Part shown: piece by piece, positions 19,831 to 31,503 of the stretch
Layout of the letters: the number at the start of each line of letters is the position of its first letter
How positions within the stretch are numbered: position 1 is the stretch's first letter
Assembly (NCBI RefSeq): GCF_019175385.1
Contig: NC_083347.1
Coordinates: 123,078,124-123,142,123 of the forward strand
Reading direction: 5' to 3'
Length of the DNA stretch: 64,000 nucleotides
Origin: Lycium barbarum
Lineage: Eukaryota > Streptophyta > Magnoliopsida > Solanales > Solanaceae
Made by a program: the position numbers and the translations under genes
Notes under the pieces: model-generated
What the model was told of the DNA's origin: nothing
The model's input: the letters and a program-made list of their open reading frames with translations, nothing else
Databases searched by the model: none

Positions 19831-22800
19831 ATGGAAGCCAACACTAGTAGAATGGTTACTTTGAGTGGCGTAAATTATGCCATTTGGAAGGGCAAAATGG
19901 AAGATTTGCTCTATGTCAAGAATTTTCATCAACCTGTCTTTGGAAATAAAAAGCCTGATAATAAATCAGATGAAGAGTGGAATTTGTTGCATCGGCAGGT
20001 TTGCGGCTTTATTAGACAGTGGGTTGACGATAATGTGTTGAACCATATTTCTGGAGAGACACATGCTCGGACCCTATGGGAGCATCTTGAAAGTTTGTAT
20101 GCTCGAAAAACTGGTAATAACAAGATGTTTCTGATAAAGCAAATGCTGGGTTTAAAATACCACGATGGTTCCGCAATGACAGATCATCTGAATATTTTTC
20201 AGGGGATCATGAACCAGTTATCTGCTATGGGTATTAATTTTGATGAAGAAATTCAAGGCTTATTTCTACTTGGTTCCCTACCAGATTCTTGGGAAATTAT
20301 TAGAACTTCATTATCAAATTCTGCTCCGGATGGTGTGATCTCTATGGATCTTGCCAAGAGCAGTCTTTTAAATGAAGAGATGAGAAGAAAATCTCAAGGT
20401 TCCTCCTCATCAGATGTCTTGGTGACTGACACTAGGGGGAGAGGCAAGAATCGTGGTTCTCAAAATAGAGAACATCATAGAAGCAAATCCAGAAGCAGAC
20501 TTAAAGATATTGACTGCTATCATTGCGGGAAAAAAGGGCACACAAAGAAGTTCTGCCGGATTTTGAAAAAAGAGAATAGAGAAAAGGAGGAAAAGAAAGA
20601 AGATGGCAATCGTGTTGCCGCTGTCACTACAGAAGATCTTGTTACTGTCCTTGATGCGGATCTGATAAATATTGCTTGTGATGAGTCAAGCTGGGTTGTG
20701 GACAGTGGTGCCGCATCTCATGTGACATCAAGGAAGGAATTTTTCTCATCCTATACTCCGGGTGACTTTGGAATTTTGAGTATGGGTAATGAGACTGTAT
20801 CCAGGGTGGCTGGTGTTGGAACGATTTGTTTGAAAACTAGTATTGGAACTAAACTAGTTTTAAACAATGTAAAGCATGCACCTGATGTTCGTTTGCACTT
20901 GATCTCTGTTGGTGTTTTGGATGATGAGGGATATGTCAGTACCAATGGTGCTGGAAAGTGGAAGCTTACTAAAGGTTCCATGATTGTGGCTCGTGGCGAA
21001 AAGCGTCGTGGTCTATACTGGACTACGGCCTCTACCTGTGTTGATATGGTGAATGCAGTTGAGAGCAATAGCTCTTCAACGTTATGGCATAAGAGGCTTA
21101 GCCACATTAGCGAGAAAGGACTAAATGTTCTGGCCAAAAAGAAATTATTGTCAAATTTCGAAAGTGCTAAATTAGAAAAGTGTGAGCACTGCTTGGCTGG
21201 AAAACAAAATAGAGTTTCTTTCAAGTCTCATCCTCCTTCAAGAAAGACAGAGTTGCTTGAGTTGGTGCATTCAGATTTATGTGGTCCAATGAAGACAAGG
21301 ACTTTGGGTGGTGCACTTTATTTTGCTACCTTTATTGATGATTGCTCAAGGAAACTTTGGGTCTACGTCTTAAAGACTAAAGATCAAGTGTTGGGTGTCT
21401 TTAAGCAGTTTCAGGCCTCAGTTGAAAGAGAAACTGGAAAGAAGCTGAAGTGTATTCGTACTGATAACGGTGGTGAATATTGTGGACCGTTTGACGAATA
21501 CTGCAAGCAACAGGGTATCAGACACCAGAAGACTCCTCCTAAGACTCCTCAGCTTAATGGTTTAGCAGAGAGGATGAACAGGACCTTGATGGAAAGAGTC
21601 AGATGTTTGCTTTCTGAAGCAAAGTTGCCGAATTCCTTTTGGGGTGAGGCTTTATTGACCGCTGCACATGTTATTAATCTATCCCCTGCGGTTGCTTTGC
21701 AAAGTGATGTTCCAAACAGAGTTTGGTATGGAAAGGATGTTTCCTATGACCACTTGAAAGTGTTTGGTTGTAAAGCTTTTGTACATGTGCCTAAAGATGA
21801 AAGGTCGAAATTAACTGCCAAGACAAGGCAGTGCATCTTCATTGGTTATGGCCTTGATGAGTTTGGTTACAGGCTATATGATCCAATTGAGAAGAAGGTT
21901 GTGAGAAGCCGTGATGTTATCTTCATGGAGGATCAAACCATTGAAGATATTAACAAAGCGGAGAAGATAAAATCTTCAAGTTCTGAAGGTTTAGTTAATC
22001 TTGATCAAGTTCCTCATACAAATGCTGATGAAGTTGGTGGGCTCGATGACGATGGTGATGCCCAGAATCATGTTCCAGATCAGCATGTTGATGATGATAA
22101 CGATGCTGCTATTGATGAAGTAGATGCTCCTACTCATGAAGTCGTGGATGAGTCAGATATTCCACTTAGAAGGTCTACTAGACAGCATGTTCCTTCTTCC
22201 CGTTATTCACCTAATGAGTATGTATTACTCACTGATGGGGGAGAACCTGAATGTTATGAGGAGGCCATGGAAGATGAGCACAAGGATCAATGGATTGAAG
22301 CCATGCAAGATGAGATGAAATCTCTGCGTGAGAACCATACTTATGAGTTGGTGAACTTGCCTAAGGGCATGAGAGCTTTGAAGAACAAGTGGGTGTTCAA
22401 AGTTAAAGCCGAAGAACACAGCTTGAAGCCCAGATACAAAGCTAGATTGGTTGTTAAGGGATTTGGTCAAAGGAAAGGTATTGACTTTGACGAAATATTT
22501 TCTCCTGTCGTGAAAATGTCCTCCATTCGGACAGTTCTTGGTTTGACTGCTAGTCTTGATTTGGAGATTGAGCAGATGGATGTGAAGACTGCTTTTCTTC
22601 ATGGTGACTTAGAAGAGGAGATTTATATGGAACAACCTGAAGGCTTCAAGGCAAAAGGTAAAGAAAATCTTGTATGCAAACTCAAGAAGAGTCTCTATGG
22701 ATTGAAGCAAGCTCCCAGACAGTGGTACAAGAAGTTTGAGTCTGTTATGGGGAAGCAAGGCTACAAGAAGACTTCTTCAGATCACTGTGTGTTTGTACAA

Positions 22801-23802
22801 AGATTTTCTGATGGTGACTTTATCATCCTTCTGCTATATGTGGATGATATGTTGATTGTAGGCAAAAATGCTTCCAGGATTGACGAGTTGAAGAAACAGT
22901 TGAGTAAGTCTTTTGCAATGAAAGACTTGGGTCATGCTAAGCAGATTTTGGGCATGAGAATTACTCGTTCGAGAGATGAAAAGAAGCTTTATTTGTCGCA
23001 GAAAAAGTACATAGAACGTGTACTAGAGCGCTTCAATATGAAGAGTGCTAAGTGGGTTAGCACACCTCTTCCTGGTCATCTGAAATTGAGCAAAAAGATG
23101 TGTCCTACAACAACAGAGGAAAAACAGAGAATGGCCAAGATTCCTTATTCCTCTGCCGTCGGAAGTTTAATGTATGCAATGGTATGCACTCGACCAGATA
23201 TTGCTCATGCAGTCGGTGTTGTTAGCAGATTTCTCGAAAATCCAGGGAAAGAGCATTGGGAAGCTGTGAAGTGGATACTCAGGTATCTAAGAGGAAGATC
23301 AGATGAATGCTTGTGTTTTGGAGGATCAAATCCAATTTTGAAGGGCTATACAGATTCTGATATGGCAGGTGACCTTGATAACAGAAAATCCACTACTGGA
23401 TATTTGTTTACTTTTTCAGGGGGAGCTATATCATGGCAGTCAAAGTTGCAGAAGTGTGTTGCACTATCTACAACGGAAGCGGAGTATATTGCGGCTACTG
23501 AAGCTGGCAAAGAGATGATATGGCTCAAGAGATTCCTTCAAGAACTTGGATTGCAGCAAATGGAGTATGTTGTCTATTGTGACAGTCAGAGTGCAATAGA
23601 CTTGAGCAAGAACTCCATGTACCATGCGAGAACAAAACACATCGATGTCAGATATCATTGGATTCGTGAGCAATTGGAAAGCGAATTGTTCCAAGTCAAG
23701 AAGATTCACACGAATGAAAATCCTGCAGATATGCTGACCAAGGCGGTACCGAGAGACAAGTTCGAATCGTGCAAAGAACTTGTCGGCATGCACTCAAATT
23801 AG
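19831..23802 (+). CDS. copia-1 gag-pol polyprotein, intact
   Basis: One uninterrupted frame of 1323 residues encodes the retrotransposon's capsid and enzymes. The gag region covers about residues 1-225. A CCHC zinc knuckle ([14 protein letters not shown]) starts at residue 229. The protease active site DSGA starts at residue 291. The GAG-pre-integrase/HHCC zinc site (LWHKRLSH ... CEHCLAGK) is near 420-460. The integrase core, including TDNGGEY and LAERMNRT, follows to about 640. Reverse transcriptase contains [11 protein letters not shown] (916) and the catalytic YVDD (1003-1006). RNase H contains TDSDMAGD and TEAEYIA. The start ATG lies 125 bp after the LTR. No stop, frameshift or missing catalytic residue is seen, so the element may be mobile or was until recently. 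Confidence 0.95.
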   Translation: MEANTSRMVTLSGVNYAIWKGKMEDLLYVKNFHQPVFGNKKPDNKSDEEWNLLHRQVCGFIRQWVDDNVLNHISGETHARTLWEHLESLYARKTGNNKMFLIKQMLGLKYHDGSAMTDHLNIFQGIMNQLSAMGINFDEEIQGLFLLGSLPDSWEIIRTSLSNSAPDGVISMDLAKSSLLNEEMRRKSQGSSSSDVLVTDTRGRGKNRGSQNREHHRSKSRSRLKDIDCYHCGKKGHTKKFCRILKKENREKEEKKEDGNRVAAVTTEDLVTVLDADLINIACDESSWVVDSGAASHVTSRKEFFSSYTPGDFGILSMGNETVSRVAGVGTICLKTSIGTKLVLNNVKHAPDVRLHLISVGVLDDEGYVSTNGAGKWKLTKGSMIVARGEKRRGLYWTTASTCVDMVNAVESNSSSTLWHKRLSHISEKGLNVLAKKKLLSNFESAKLEKCEHCLAGKQNRVSFKSHPPSRKTELLELVHSDLCGPMKTRTLGGALYFATFIDDCSRKLWVYVLKTKDQVLGVFKQFQASVERETGKKLKCIRTDNGGEYCGPFDEYCKQQGIRHQKTPPKTPQLNGLAERMNRTLMERVRCLLSEAKLPNSFWGEALLTAAHVINLSPAVALQSDVPNRVWYGKDVSYDHLKVFGCKAFVHVPKDERSKLTAKTRQCIFIGYGLDEFGYRLYDPIEKKVVRSRDVIFMEDQTIEDINKAEKIKSSSSEGLVNLDQVPHTNADEVGGLDDDGDAQNHVPDQHVDDDNDAAIDEVDAPTHEVVDESDIPLRRSTRQHVPSSRYSPNEYVLLTDGGEPECYEEAMEDEHKDQWIEAMQDEMKSLRENHTYELVNLPKGMRALKNKWVFKVKAEEHSLKPRYKARLVVKGFGQRKGIDFDEIFSPVVKMSSIRTVLGLTASLDLEIEQMDVKTAFLHGDLEEEIYMEQPEGFKAKGKENLVCKLKKSLYGLKQAPRQWYKKFESVMGKQGYKKTSSDHCVFVQRFSDGDFIILLLYVDDMLIVGKNASRIDELKKQLSKSFAMKDLGHAKQILGMRITRSRDEKKLYLSQKKYIERVLERFNMKSAKWVSTPLPGHLKLSKKMCPTTTEEKQRMAKIPYSSAVGSLMYAMVCTRPDIAHAVGVVSRFLENPGKEHWEAVKWILRYLRGRSDECLCFGGSNPILKGYTDSDMAGDLDNRKSTTGYLFTFSGGAISWQSKLQKCVALSTTEAEYIAATEAGKEMIWLKRFLQELGLQQMEYVVYCDSQSAIDLSKNSMYHARTKHIDVRYHWIREQLESELFQVKKIHTNENPADMLTKAVPRDKFESCKELVGMHSN

Positions 23803-23829
23803 AAGCCAGTGTACCCTCCTTCAGGTGAA

Positions 23830-23849
23830 TGGGACTGGAGGGGGAGATT
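23830..23849 (+). other. Polypurine tract of copia-1
   Basis: GGGACTGGAGGGGGAGA lies immediately before the 3' LTR start at 23850. It is the expected plus-strand priming site. Confidence 0.8.
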
Positions 23850-24451
23850 TGTGGGGTCCAGTCCCCTATCCCATATTTTAAGAAAGGAAGATTTTTCTTC
23901 CTTTGACAAATTATACATTGGCAACAATTGTGGACTTGGCTAACAAGCCAATTTCTTTGTTCACATTTTCATGATGTAAGCGCTTACCTCATCATAATCG
24001 TGATGTAAGCGCTTACCTCACCATAGGAAATTCATTCCTATAAATAGGCAGCTTATGGTTCATTTATACACACCAAAATCTCAGACAATACATCTGAGTG
24101 AGAGCAAAAGTGAGGTATTCCATAGACTGTAAGAAAATAGTCTGTGAAGAAAAATAGAGTGTGAGTGATATTGTAGTGAGGTGGGAAAATCAAAAGAGTG
24201 TTATTTCTTTTGAGGGTGTAGTGGTCTTAGGAGTATTTGTACTCGTTACTACACAGTGTAAAATTTCTCTATAGTGATATCAGCTGCTCCTCTTGGCCGT
24301 GGTTTTTCCCTTATTCAGAAGGGTTTCCACATAAAATCTTGGTGTCATTATTGCTGCATTTTATTCTTGCTGATTTAACCATAAGTTAGTGTTCCGCGTT
24401 TATCACTAATACCGTGAATATTATTTTTGCGGGTCTATTTTATTCCCATCA
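23850..24451 (+). repeat. 3' LTR of copia-1
   Basis: 602 bp, identical by eye to 19105-19706, followed by the TSD TCTTT at 24452-24456. Its promoter copy points into the downstream half of the kinesin motor exon. Confidence 0.95.
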
Positions 24452-24847
24452 TCTTTATCAGAAGAAGAAGATCTTGATGAGTTTTATAAGAAGTTTGTGA
24501 AGTCGAGGATTAATGGTGTGAAAATGGGAGATAAATGTACTGTTATGATGTATGGACCGACAGGGGCGGGTAAAAGTTATAATATGTTTGGGAGTTGTAA
24601 GCAACCTGGGATTGTGTATAGGTCTTTAAGGGATATTTTGGGTGATGGGATTGATGAAAATGGTGTTGGAACATTTGTGCAGGTTACTGTTTTGGAGATT
24701 TATAATGAGGAATTGTATGATTTGTTATCGACGAATAATGGTGGAGGGTTTGGTTTTGGATGGTCTAAGGGGAATGCTTCTAAGGTAAAATTTTGTATTT
24801 TATACTTTTTTTTTTTCTGATTGATGAACTGTTTTTTTCCAAATGTA

Positions 24848-25020
24848 GTTACTCCCTATGTTCTATGTTATTTGACGTTGTTTGACTAAGCACGTAAGAA
24901 AGAAAGAAATACACTTGAAACTTGTGGTCTAAAGGATCATATATATACATTTGTGTTGTGTGGTTATAAATTTATGTCTTTAAGGATAAAATTGGAAGTT
25001 TAAAGTTAAACTGTATAAAT
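24848..25020. mobile_element. Stowaway-like MITE fragment in kinesin intron
   Basis: ACTCCCTATGTTCTATGTTATTTGACG followed by TTTGACTAAGCACG, TTGAAACTTGTGGTC and TTAAAGTTAAA matches other copies of the same family (33104-33322, 52250-52500). It lacks a clear right terminal inverted repeat. Confidence 0.55.
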
Positions 25021-25022
25021 GT

Positions 25023-25281
25023 ACATGTATGGGCCCACGGGGCGGGAAAAAGTTATAACATGTTTGGGAGTTCAAAGCAGTCCAGGATTGTGTATAGGTC
25101 TTTAAGGGATATATTAGGTGATGGGAATGTAGAAAATGATGAAAATTGTGAGGAAGTTAGTGTTGGGACATTTGTGCAAGTTAGTGTGTTGGAGATATAT
25201 AATGAGGAATTATATGATTTGTTATCGACGAATAATGGTGGAGGGTTTGGTTTTGGATGGTCTAAGGGGAGTCCTTCTAAG
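25023..25281 (+). pseudogene. Duplicated 3' half of the kinesin P-loop exon (broken)
   Basis: This repeats the end of the preceding exon, from TGTATGGGCCCACGGGGCGGG (P-loop) through VYRSLRDILGDGN, FVQVSVLEIYNEELYDLLST and GFGWSKGSPSK, to the same AAG-GTAAAA splice donor. One G is missing in the P-loop codons, shifting the frame of everything upstream of about 25048. Compared with the functional copy it has a longer insert (DENCEEVSVGTF versus DENGVGTF), so the two have diverged for some time. It now lies in the intron after the real exon and could act as a competing exon. Confidence 0.85.
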
Positions 25282-25282
25282 G

Positions 25283-27313
25283 TAAAAAAAATTGTTTTTT
25301 CTTCTGATAGTACTTTTTTTATGGTAAAAATTTATGACATGTGTTTGTACATAGACTTTTATTTTAACTATGGTTAAATTACATGCATTTTTAGCTCATT
25401 AAATCACTTACTTATAGCAAGTTTACACAGTTTGGTGTAAATGCTGGCTGGGGTAAGTATTTACCCTTTTTTTATGATTGGTGAACTGATCTTTTCAAAT
25501 GTAGTTCATTTTAGTATTCATATTTTTGTTGTCTCGGAAGAAAATTTTCTGATTCTGTGACTTAGATTTCTGGTATCAGGTAGAATTATCTTTAGAAGAA
25601 AAACAGAATTTTGCCCGTAGCTCACATTATATTTATCCAAAATTGAGCACATTTAGACATGACTTGAGCTTAAACGGGGAAACATGGTCAGTGAGGATTG
25701 AGGCGTAATAGTATTAGTAGTAGTAGTAATAGTAGTAGCAGCAGCAGCAGTTGTTGTTGTTGTTGTATAGCTAACTCCACTTGTTTGGGATTGAGGCGTA
25801 ATAGTAATAGCAGTAGTAGTAGTTGTTGTTGTTGTTGTTTTATTGTTGTTGTGTTGTTGTTGTTTTGGTTGTTGTGTTGAGCACGTTTAAGAAATGCTAT
25901 AGTTTATCTCAATGGATAGAAGCACAGAATTATCTTAAGAAGAAAAAAAAAAGAGAATTATTGCCAGTTTACTCACATTATATTTATCCATATTGAGCAT
26001 GTTTAGACATGAGTTGAACTTAAACGGGGAAACATGGTTAGTGAGGATTGATATATCTACCCCAATTTGTATGGATTGAGGCGTGGTTGTTGTTGTTCTT
26101 GTATTGAGTACGTTTAAGAAAATGCTCTAGTTTCTCTTAAATGCGGAAACGTTGTCACTGAGGATGCATATAGCCGAACCCCAACTTGTTTGGGATTTGA
26201 AGAATAGTTTTTTTTGTTGTATTGAGCTTGTTTAAGAAAATGGTCTAGTTTCTCTCACTTGAGGGAATGGAATACTTGTGGTATACTTGGAAATGATCAG
26301 CCTGAATCTCAATGTTTTCTCTGTTGCTATTATTTTTCTGTTAATAGTGATTGTCATTTGCCATCTACAAATTGTCCTATACACATATTTGCTTTTAAGT
26401 ATTTTAAAATCGATGATGTTGTCATTAAGTACTGAATGCTAATGATTTATAGTACTTCACCTAAGTTCTTGAACTTCCAATAATTTATAGTACTTTGCCT
26501 AATTTTGTGATACATATTTTCACCTGAGTGTCGTTGTTACAAAAATGAGATGTGGAGGACCTTAAGATGGAGTAAAACAAGCAAAATAGATCTTCTTGTC
26601 ATTATTGATCTGTTGTCTAAAACAAGTCAGAATTTAAGAGATGCTAAAGTTAGTTAGGAGATGACATAAGTTTAGACATGAGTTGAGCTTAAATGGGGAA
26701 ACATGGTCAGTGAGGATTCATATAGCTGATCCCAGCTTGTTTGGGGTTGAAGTGTAGTAATTGTTGTGTTGTTGAATTGAGCACGTTTAAGAAAATGCTC
26801 TAGTTTCTCTCAATTGATGGAATGGACTACTTGATATACTTGGAAATTGAGCAGCCTGAATCAATGTTTTCCTGTTATTAATTCTCTGTTAATAGTGATT
26901 CTCATTTGCCATCTACAGGTTGTGCTATACACATATTTGGTTTTCCATATTTTGTGACCTTTTCTCACTTAAGTGTATATCTGACATCTTCTCCTCAGAT
27001 AAATTGACTTTGCATTTTCATCTTACCTTTTTATATTGAATTAATGCTATTGATTTATAGTGCTTCACTTAATTTTTTGAACTGCCAATGATTTATAGTA
27101 GGACTTTGCCTAATGTTACGGTACATATTTCGCCTTAACGTCATTGTTACACAAATGAGATGTGGAGGGGACCTTAAGAGGGAGGGAAAACAAAGAGCGA
27201 ACCAGATCTTCTTGTCATTATTGATCTGTTTCTCTAAAGAAAAGTCAGAATTTAGGAGATGCTAAAGTTGGTATATCTCTGTATAATGTTGGCCCTGTGT
27301 TTTAACTTTGCAG
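25283..27313 (+). other. Kinesin intron with SINE-like tails and a tandem duplication
   Basis: The sequence CTTGTTTGGGATTGAGGCGT with following TTG repeats (near 25780, 26065, 26185, 26735) and AAACGGGGAAACATGGTCAG blocks (25675, 26025, 26140, 26695) recur four times. A unit of about 500 bp is tandemly duplicated (about 26230-26660 and 26765-27260), each with CTGTTAATAGTGATT, TGCCATCTACA and GAGATGTGGAGG. I see no coding sequence. Confidence 0.65.
25705..25875. repeat. Trinucleotide-rich microsatellite (AGT/AGC/TTG)
   Basis: TAGTAGTAGTAATAGTAGTAGCAGCAG runs into TTGTTGTTGTTGTTG and repeats once more after a GGGATTGAGGCGT spacer. It looks like expanded SINE tails. Confidence 0.8.
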
Positions 27314-29779
27314 GTGAGACTTGAAGTTATCGGTAAAAAGGCCAAAAATGCAACTTTTATTTCCGGTACTGAGGCTACAAAGATATCAAAGGAGATCCAG
27401 AAAGTGGAAAAGAGAAGAATAGTGAAAAGCACTTTGTGCAATGAGCGGAGCTCTCGTAGCCATTGCATGGTATCAATTCTGAAAATATGCTTAATTACAT
27501 CTAAATTCAAAGTATATTTACTTTGTTTCGCGAAGGATATTTGTCTTCATCCTTTCTGAAGGAAGTTAAATGTTGTTGCAGATAATCCTAGATGTTCCAA
27601 CAGTAGGAGGTCGGCTAATGCTTGTCGACATGGCTGGTTCTGAAAATATCGACCAAGCCGGTCAAACTGGTCTAGAAGCAAAAATGCAGGTGAGGTTCAT
27701 TTCACTTAAGTCACTTCTTTTAAGTTTGTTATCAGATTCCTACTAGCATATCAGATACCTACTAGCAGTAATTCTAAATGTATGAATAATTCCTTGATGC
27801 ATTTGTCTTCTACTGCTACCTGAGAATCAAATTTTGCAGACTGGAAAAATCAATCAGGGAAACATTGCTCTGAAAAGGGTGGTTGAGTCCATTGCAAATG
27901 GTGATTCTCATGTACCATTCCGAGACAGCAAGCTAACTATGCTCTTACAGGTATATCTTGTGTATACCACCGATAGTTTGGCAGTTAGGTTTTGAAAGTT
28001 AATACTAGTCATCGTAAGAAGTTGATTCAACTGTATTTGATGTAGGATTCTTTTGAGGATGACAAGTCCAAAATCCTCATGATATTGTGTGCGAGCCCGG
28101 ATCCTAAGGAGCTCCACAAAACTATCTCTACTCTAGAGTACGGTGCAAAAGCAAAATGCATTGTCCGGGGCCCTCATACGCCATTGAAGGAGAAAGGCAC
28201 GGAAGACTCTTCGTCAGCAGTTATTTTGGGGTCGAGAATCGCAGCTATGGATCAGTTTATCTGCAAGCTTCAAATGGAGAACAAGCTCAAAGAGAAAGAG
28301 TGCCGTGAAGCTAAGAGAAAGCTTACAAAGAAAGAAGAAGAAATCGCTACCCTAAGGTCAAAACTTGAGTTAGTTGTACAAGGGGGAGTGGAGACAACTG
28401 AGGAGGATATTGTTGTTAAAGTAAACGAGCGGACTCAGATGTTGAAACATGAATTTGAGAAAAAGATACAACAGTGTCAGAAAACGGCGAATGAATTTGT
28501 GGAGACGGAAAGGAGGAAGATGGAAGAAAGAATGTTCCAACAACAACAAGAGTTTGAAATGCTTAGGAGGCGTTTGGAGGAGATTGAGGCCGAGCTTTGG
28601 CGTTCAAGGGTTGGTGGTAGATCACTAGAAGTGGAGGAGAACAGTTTTGCAAAAAGGCTGCTGGATAGTTACTCTGAGGATGCAGGAATGGTGAAATCTA
28701 TGGATTTGGACAGATCCATCGATATGGATGTAACGGCCTATAAAGTGGAAAGTAACACAATCCAGGCAATTTTGGGCAATCCAAGAGAAGTTGAAGATCC
28801 TTCTATCTTATTGCAACATTTCACTAACAAATCGTTCTTGGACACGGTGTTCGAGGAGGAAGAAGAAGGTGACGACAGTGATGGGGACAAAGAAAATCCC
28901 CCAGTCGAGGAGGTGCAAAAAGAGGTTATTGAGGAAAAAACGATATGTACACTAGAAGATCGTTCCGATGATCTTTCTAGTGAGGCAGCCCCTTCCAGAA
29001 AAGACCTAATTCAAAATATATTCAAACTTTGCGGAAATTCTAGAGAACTGTCTACTCAGTGCACGACCTCGGGACCTGCAGAAAAGAAAGTTAAAGACAC
29101 TGAATCCAAATCACCTCCAGTTAAAGAAATTGGAGAGGACTCACCTGTAAGAAAATTTCATAATTTCTCTAGTGAGGAGATAGTAAATGATTCAAAAGAG
29201 AACTTCAACCCGACATTTGAAAGCATAGGCCCGACATTTGAAAGCATAGGCACTGATCTGGAAGTGCATGTGAAATGGGAAGTGCATGTGAAATGGGAAG
29301 CTGCATCAAAGGAAAATCCCGGGATTATTACCACTCTAAGGGTTGTTAAAGGTTCAAATTTAGCTGATATACGGAAGCTCATTGAGATATATCTTGGTGC
29401 TGACAATCAAGAACTCAATTTCCTGGTAAGTAGGACATTTATACATAGTAGCTTTAAAAGTTAGTCTCACATATTGATGCTCAGGATGATTCTAATCACA
29501 ACTTTTTTGTATCATTTACATGTATGGGGAGCGGATTTCTAATCCGGTTCTTTTTCTTTTTTTCTTTTTTTGTTTGCGTGTAAATAGGACAAGTCTGGTG
29601 CTCCAGTGCCTAAAGAAGATGAACCAATCACACCGGTGAGTAAGCTTCCGTGGTTCAACAACGAGTTGCATGGCTACCTAGCTTGCTTGAGGCCAGTGAA
29701 AGGAACCGACCGGCCTAATTATCTGCCATTTACCCCACTGGAAAATAAGCTTCTATCCCATGGCATAAAGGGTCACTGA

Positions 29780-31503
29780 AAAAAAGATATCTCTGTGACT
29801 TAGTTGATATTGTTGTATAAGTTTGTGAGCTCGTAAGTAATCTTATGCTCGAATATATGATTTGTTTTGATTGGGCATGTAAGTATATTTGGATTTGCCC
29901 TCGAGTAAACCTGAAGGTTGAGCTCAGAACATGTATGTTGTTGTAATCATACTCTCAGATATATGATTTGTTTTGTTCTGGAGTACATCTGCGGATGTAC
30001 TCACTGCAGATTTGTAACGTAGATTATCGTGTTGTGACTAAAATGTTCTGACTGAGTTATATCTAGAGTTGTCTGAAATGATCTTTTAGAAACACCAGAA
30101 GAAGTAGTGTTAACATTGATCTTTGTTTAAACCATCACTCAGAGGCAAATCTAGAATTTTTAAAAGATAAGTTCACTACTAAAGAAAGGAAAAAAAAAAT
30201 AATGCTTCAAGTAGGGGCTGATCTTTGAACCTCTAGCAAAATAACTTAGCTTTCAACCAAGTACACCACCAAGCATTTTGTAGCATGCGTTCCAAAAGGT
30301 AATATTAGATATATTATAAGAATTATACACATAATATACCAAGTTTAATCGGATGACCATGTGTTCACGTGACCCATTTTTACCCCCTAAATTCGCCACT
30401 GAGCTCAACCCATTGCTTTATTCACCATTGGTGCATTTGATAAGTTTCCTGAAACATCCATTCCCATGGGCGGAGATACAGGGGCGGAAGTGGGGGAGGG
30501 GTGGTTCATCCGCCCATGGGTATACATAATTTTAACCTTATGTAGACTGTGTATATTTCCCTTGAAGTATGTAAATTTCCCTTAAAATTATGTAAATAAT
30601 GAAATTTACATTGTATGCATAATAAATATTGAATCCCCTTGACTTCTTTGTGTGTATTTTTTTTATATTTTGAATCATTTTAGTGAAAATTCTGAATCCG
30701 CCACTGCTCATACTATTATATATAGTCAAATTCAAATTCTCAAGAATTGACAACATTATGCCTACAACCTCAAAAACAAAACAAAAAATGGAACTGGAAT
30801 TGGCAACACAAAGAAAAACTATCTCTCCTTCTTCTATAACTCAATTTCACAAATCACAAGCAGCAACAACAACAACATACCACAAGCATGGTCCAAAAAT
30901 GGATCATCAATTATAATAATTTTTTTTTTAATCATTTATACCCTCCCTTCATCTTTTGAATCGATCAATGAACCCCCTGACTTAAAATAAAATAAAAAAT
31001 GAGATACATCATGCTTTCAAAAAGTCAAAAAAGCCTCTCAATGAGTATGAATATAACCTATCTCCTCAATTATTTAATTTTCATATCATTCTTACATATT
31101 CAAAGGTTTAGTTGTGTTTTAAATGATAATTACTTTAAAAATAAGAGGCAAGAATTGCAAATGTTGATATAGTTTATAGAGATATGTGATATTTCAAAAT
31201 TTTGAAAATAACTTGAAAATGTTAATGCAAAATATGAATGAGGTATTATTTTCTTACCCATAAAATATTAGACAGTTAGATGAAACTTATTCATTTCTAT
31301 ACCATAGTACTATTGGATCCTCTTAGATAATTTATTACATTTTGAGGAAAAGCATATACTCCATAGTCGCCATAATAAAAAGCTACTTATAATAGTTAAA
31401 AAAATCATGTGTTGACTAAACTCGTTTTTGACTTTTAATTTAAAACGTAAGGTTTAATTTGCTGTTCCATTTATAAGGTGCAAAGGTTTAAATGGAATTT
31501 ACT
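29780..31503. other. Kinesin 3'UTR and intergenic sequence with MITEs
   Basis: The kinesin stop (29777-29779) is followed by about 300 bp of T-rich 3'UTR. Two degraded elements of the GGCGGA...TCCGCCACT class are visible: about 30136-30405, ending TTCGCCACTG, and 30466-30706, ending TGAATCCGCCACTG. The rest is AT-rich without genes. Confidence 0.5.

Larger units (their letters stand above)
19105..24451 (+). mobile_element. Complete Ty1/copia LTR retrotransposon (copia-1)
   Basis: 5347 bp: 5' LTR 19105-19706, primer-binding site right after it, a single 1323-codon gag-pol frame 19831-23802, polypurine tract, and 3' LTR 23850-24451. By eye the two 602-bp LTRs are identical, and the TSD is perfect, so insertion is very recent. 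Domain order PR-INT-RT-RH and similarity to Tnt1-type proteins place it in the Tork-like group. It lies inside a coding exon, in the same orientation as the host gene. A second member is at 62042-64000. Confidence 0.96.
18797..29779 (+). pseudogene. KIN-10A (PAKRP2-like) phragmoplast kinesin, disrupted by a retrotransposon
   Basis: A plus-end kinesin of the PAKRP2/KIN-10A class, which in Arabidopsis moves Golgi-derived vesicles in the phragmoplast. Exon segments are 18797-19104 and 24457-24784 (one exon split by the copia element), then 27314-27469, 27582-27689, 27840-27950, 28046-29425 and 29588-29779. Together they encode 860 residues, near the Arabidopsis 869. Visible motor motifs: P-loop GPTGAGKS (about residue 136), switch I NERSSRSH (255), switch II DMAGSE (280) and VPFRDSKLTMLLQDS. 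A coiled coil follows at about 390-570 (KEEEIATLRSKLELV). Exon boundaries are all GT-AG and in frame. In this haplotype, translation from the normal ATG would run into the 5' LTR and stop at 19196-19198, giving 133 residues without the P-loop. No other lesion is seen in the exons. Confidence 0.92.

Noticed and set aside
20751..21224. 157-codon minus-strand open frame inside copia-1
   Set aside because: Antisense of gag-pol, and repeated at 63651-63968 only because copia-3 is the same family.
25698..25880. Ser/Cys homopolymer-rich 60-codon frame
   Set aside because: It is translation of a trinucleotide microsatellite in an intron.
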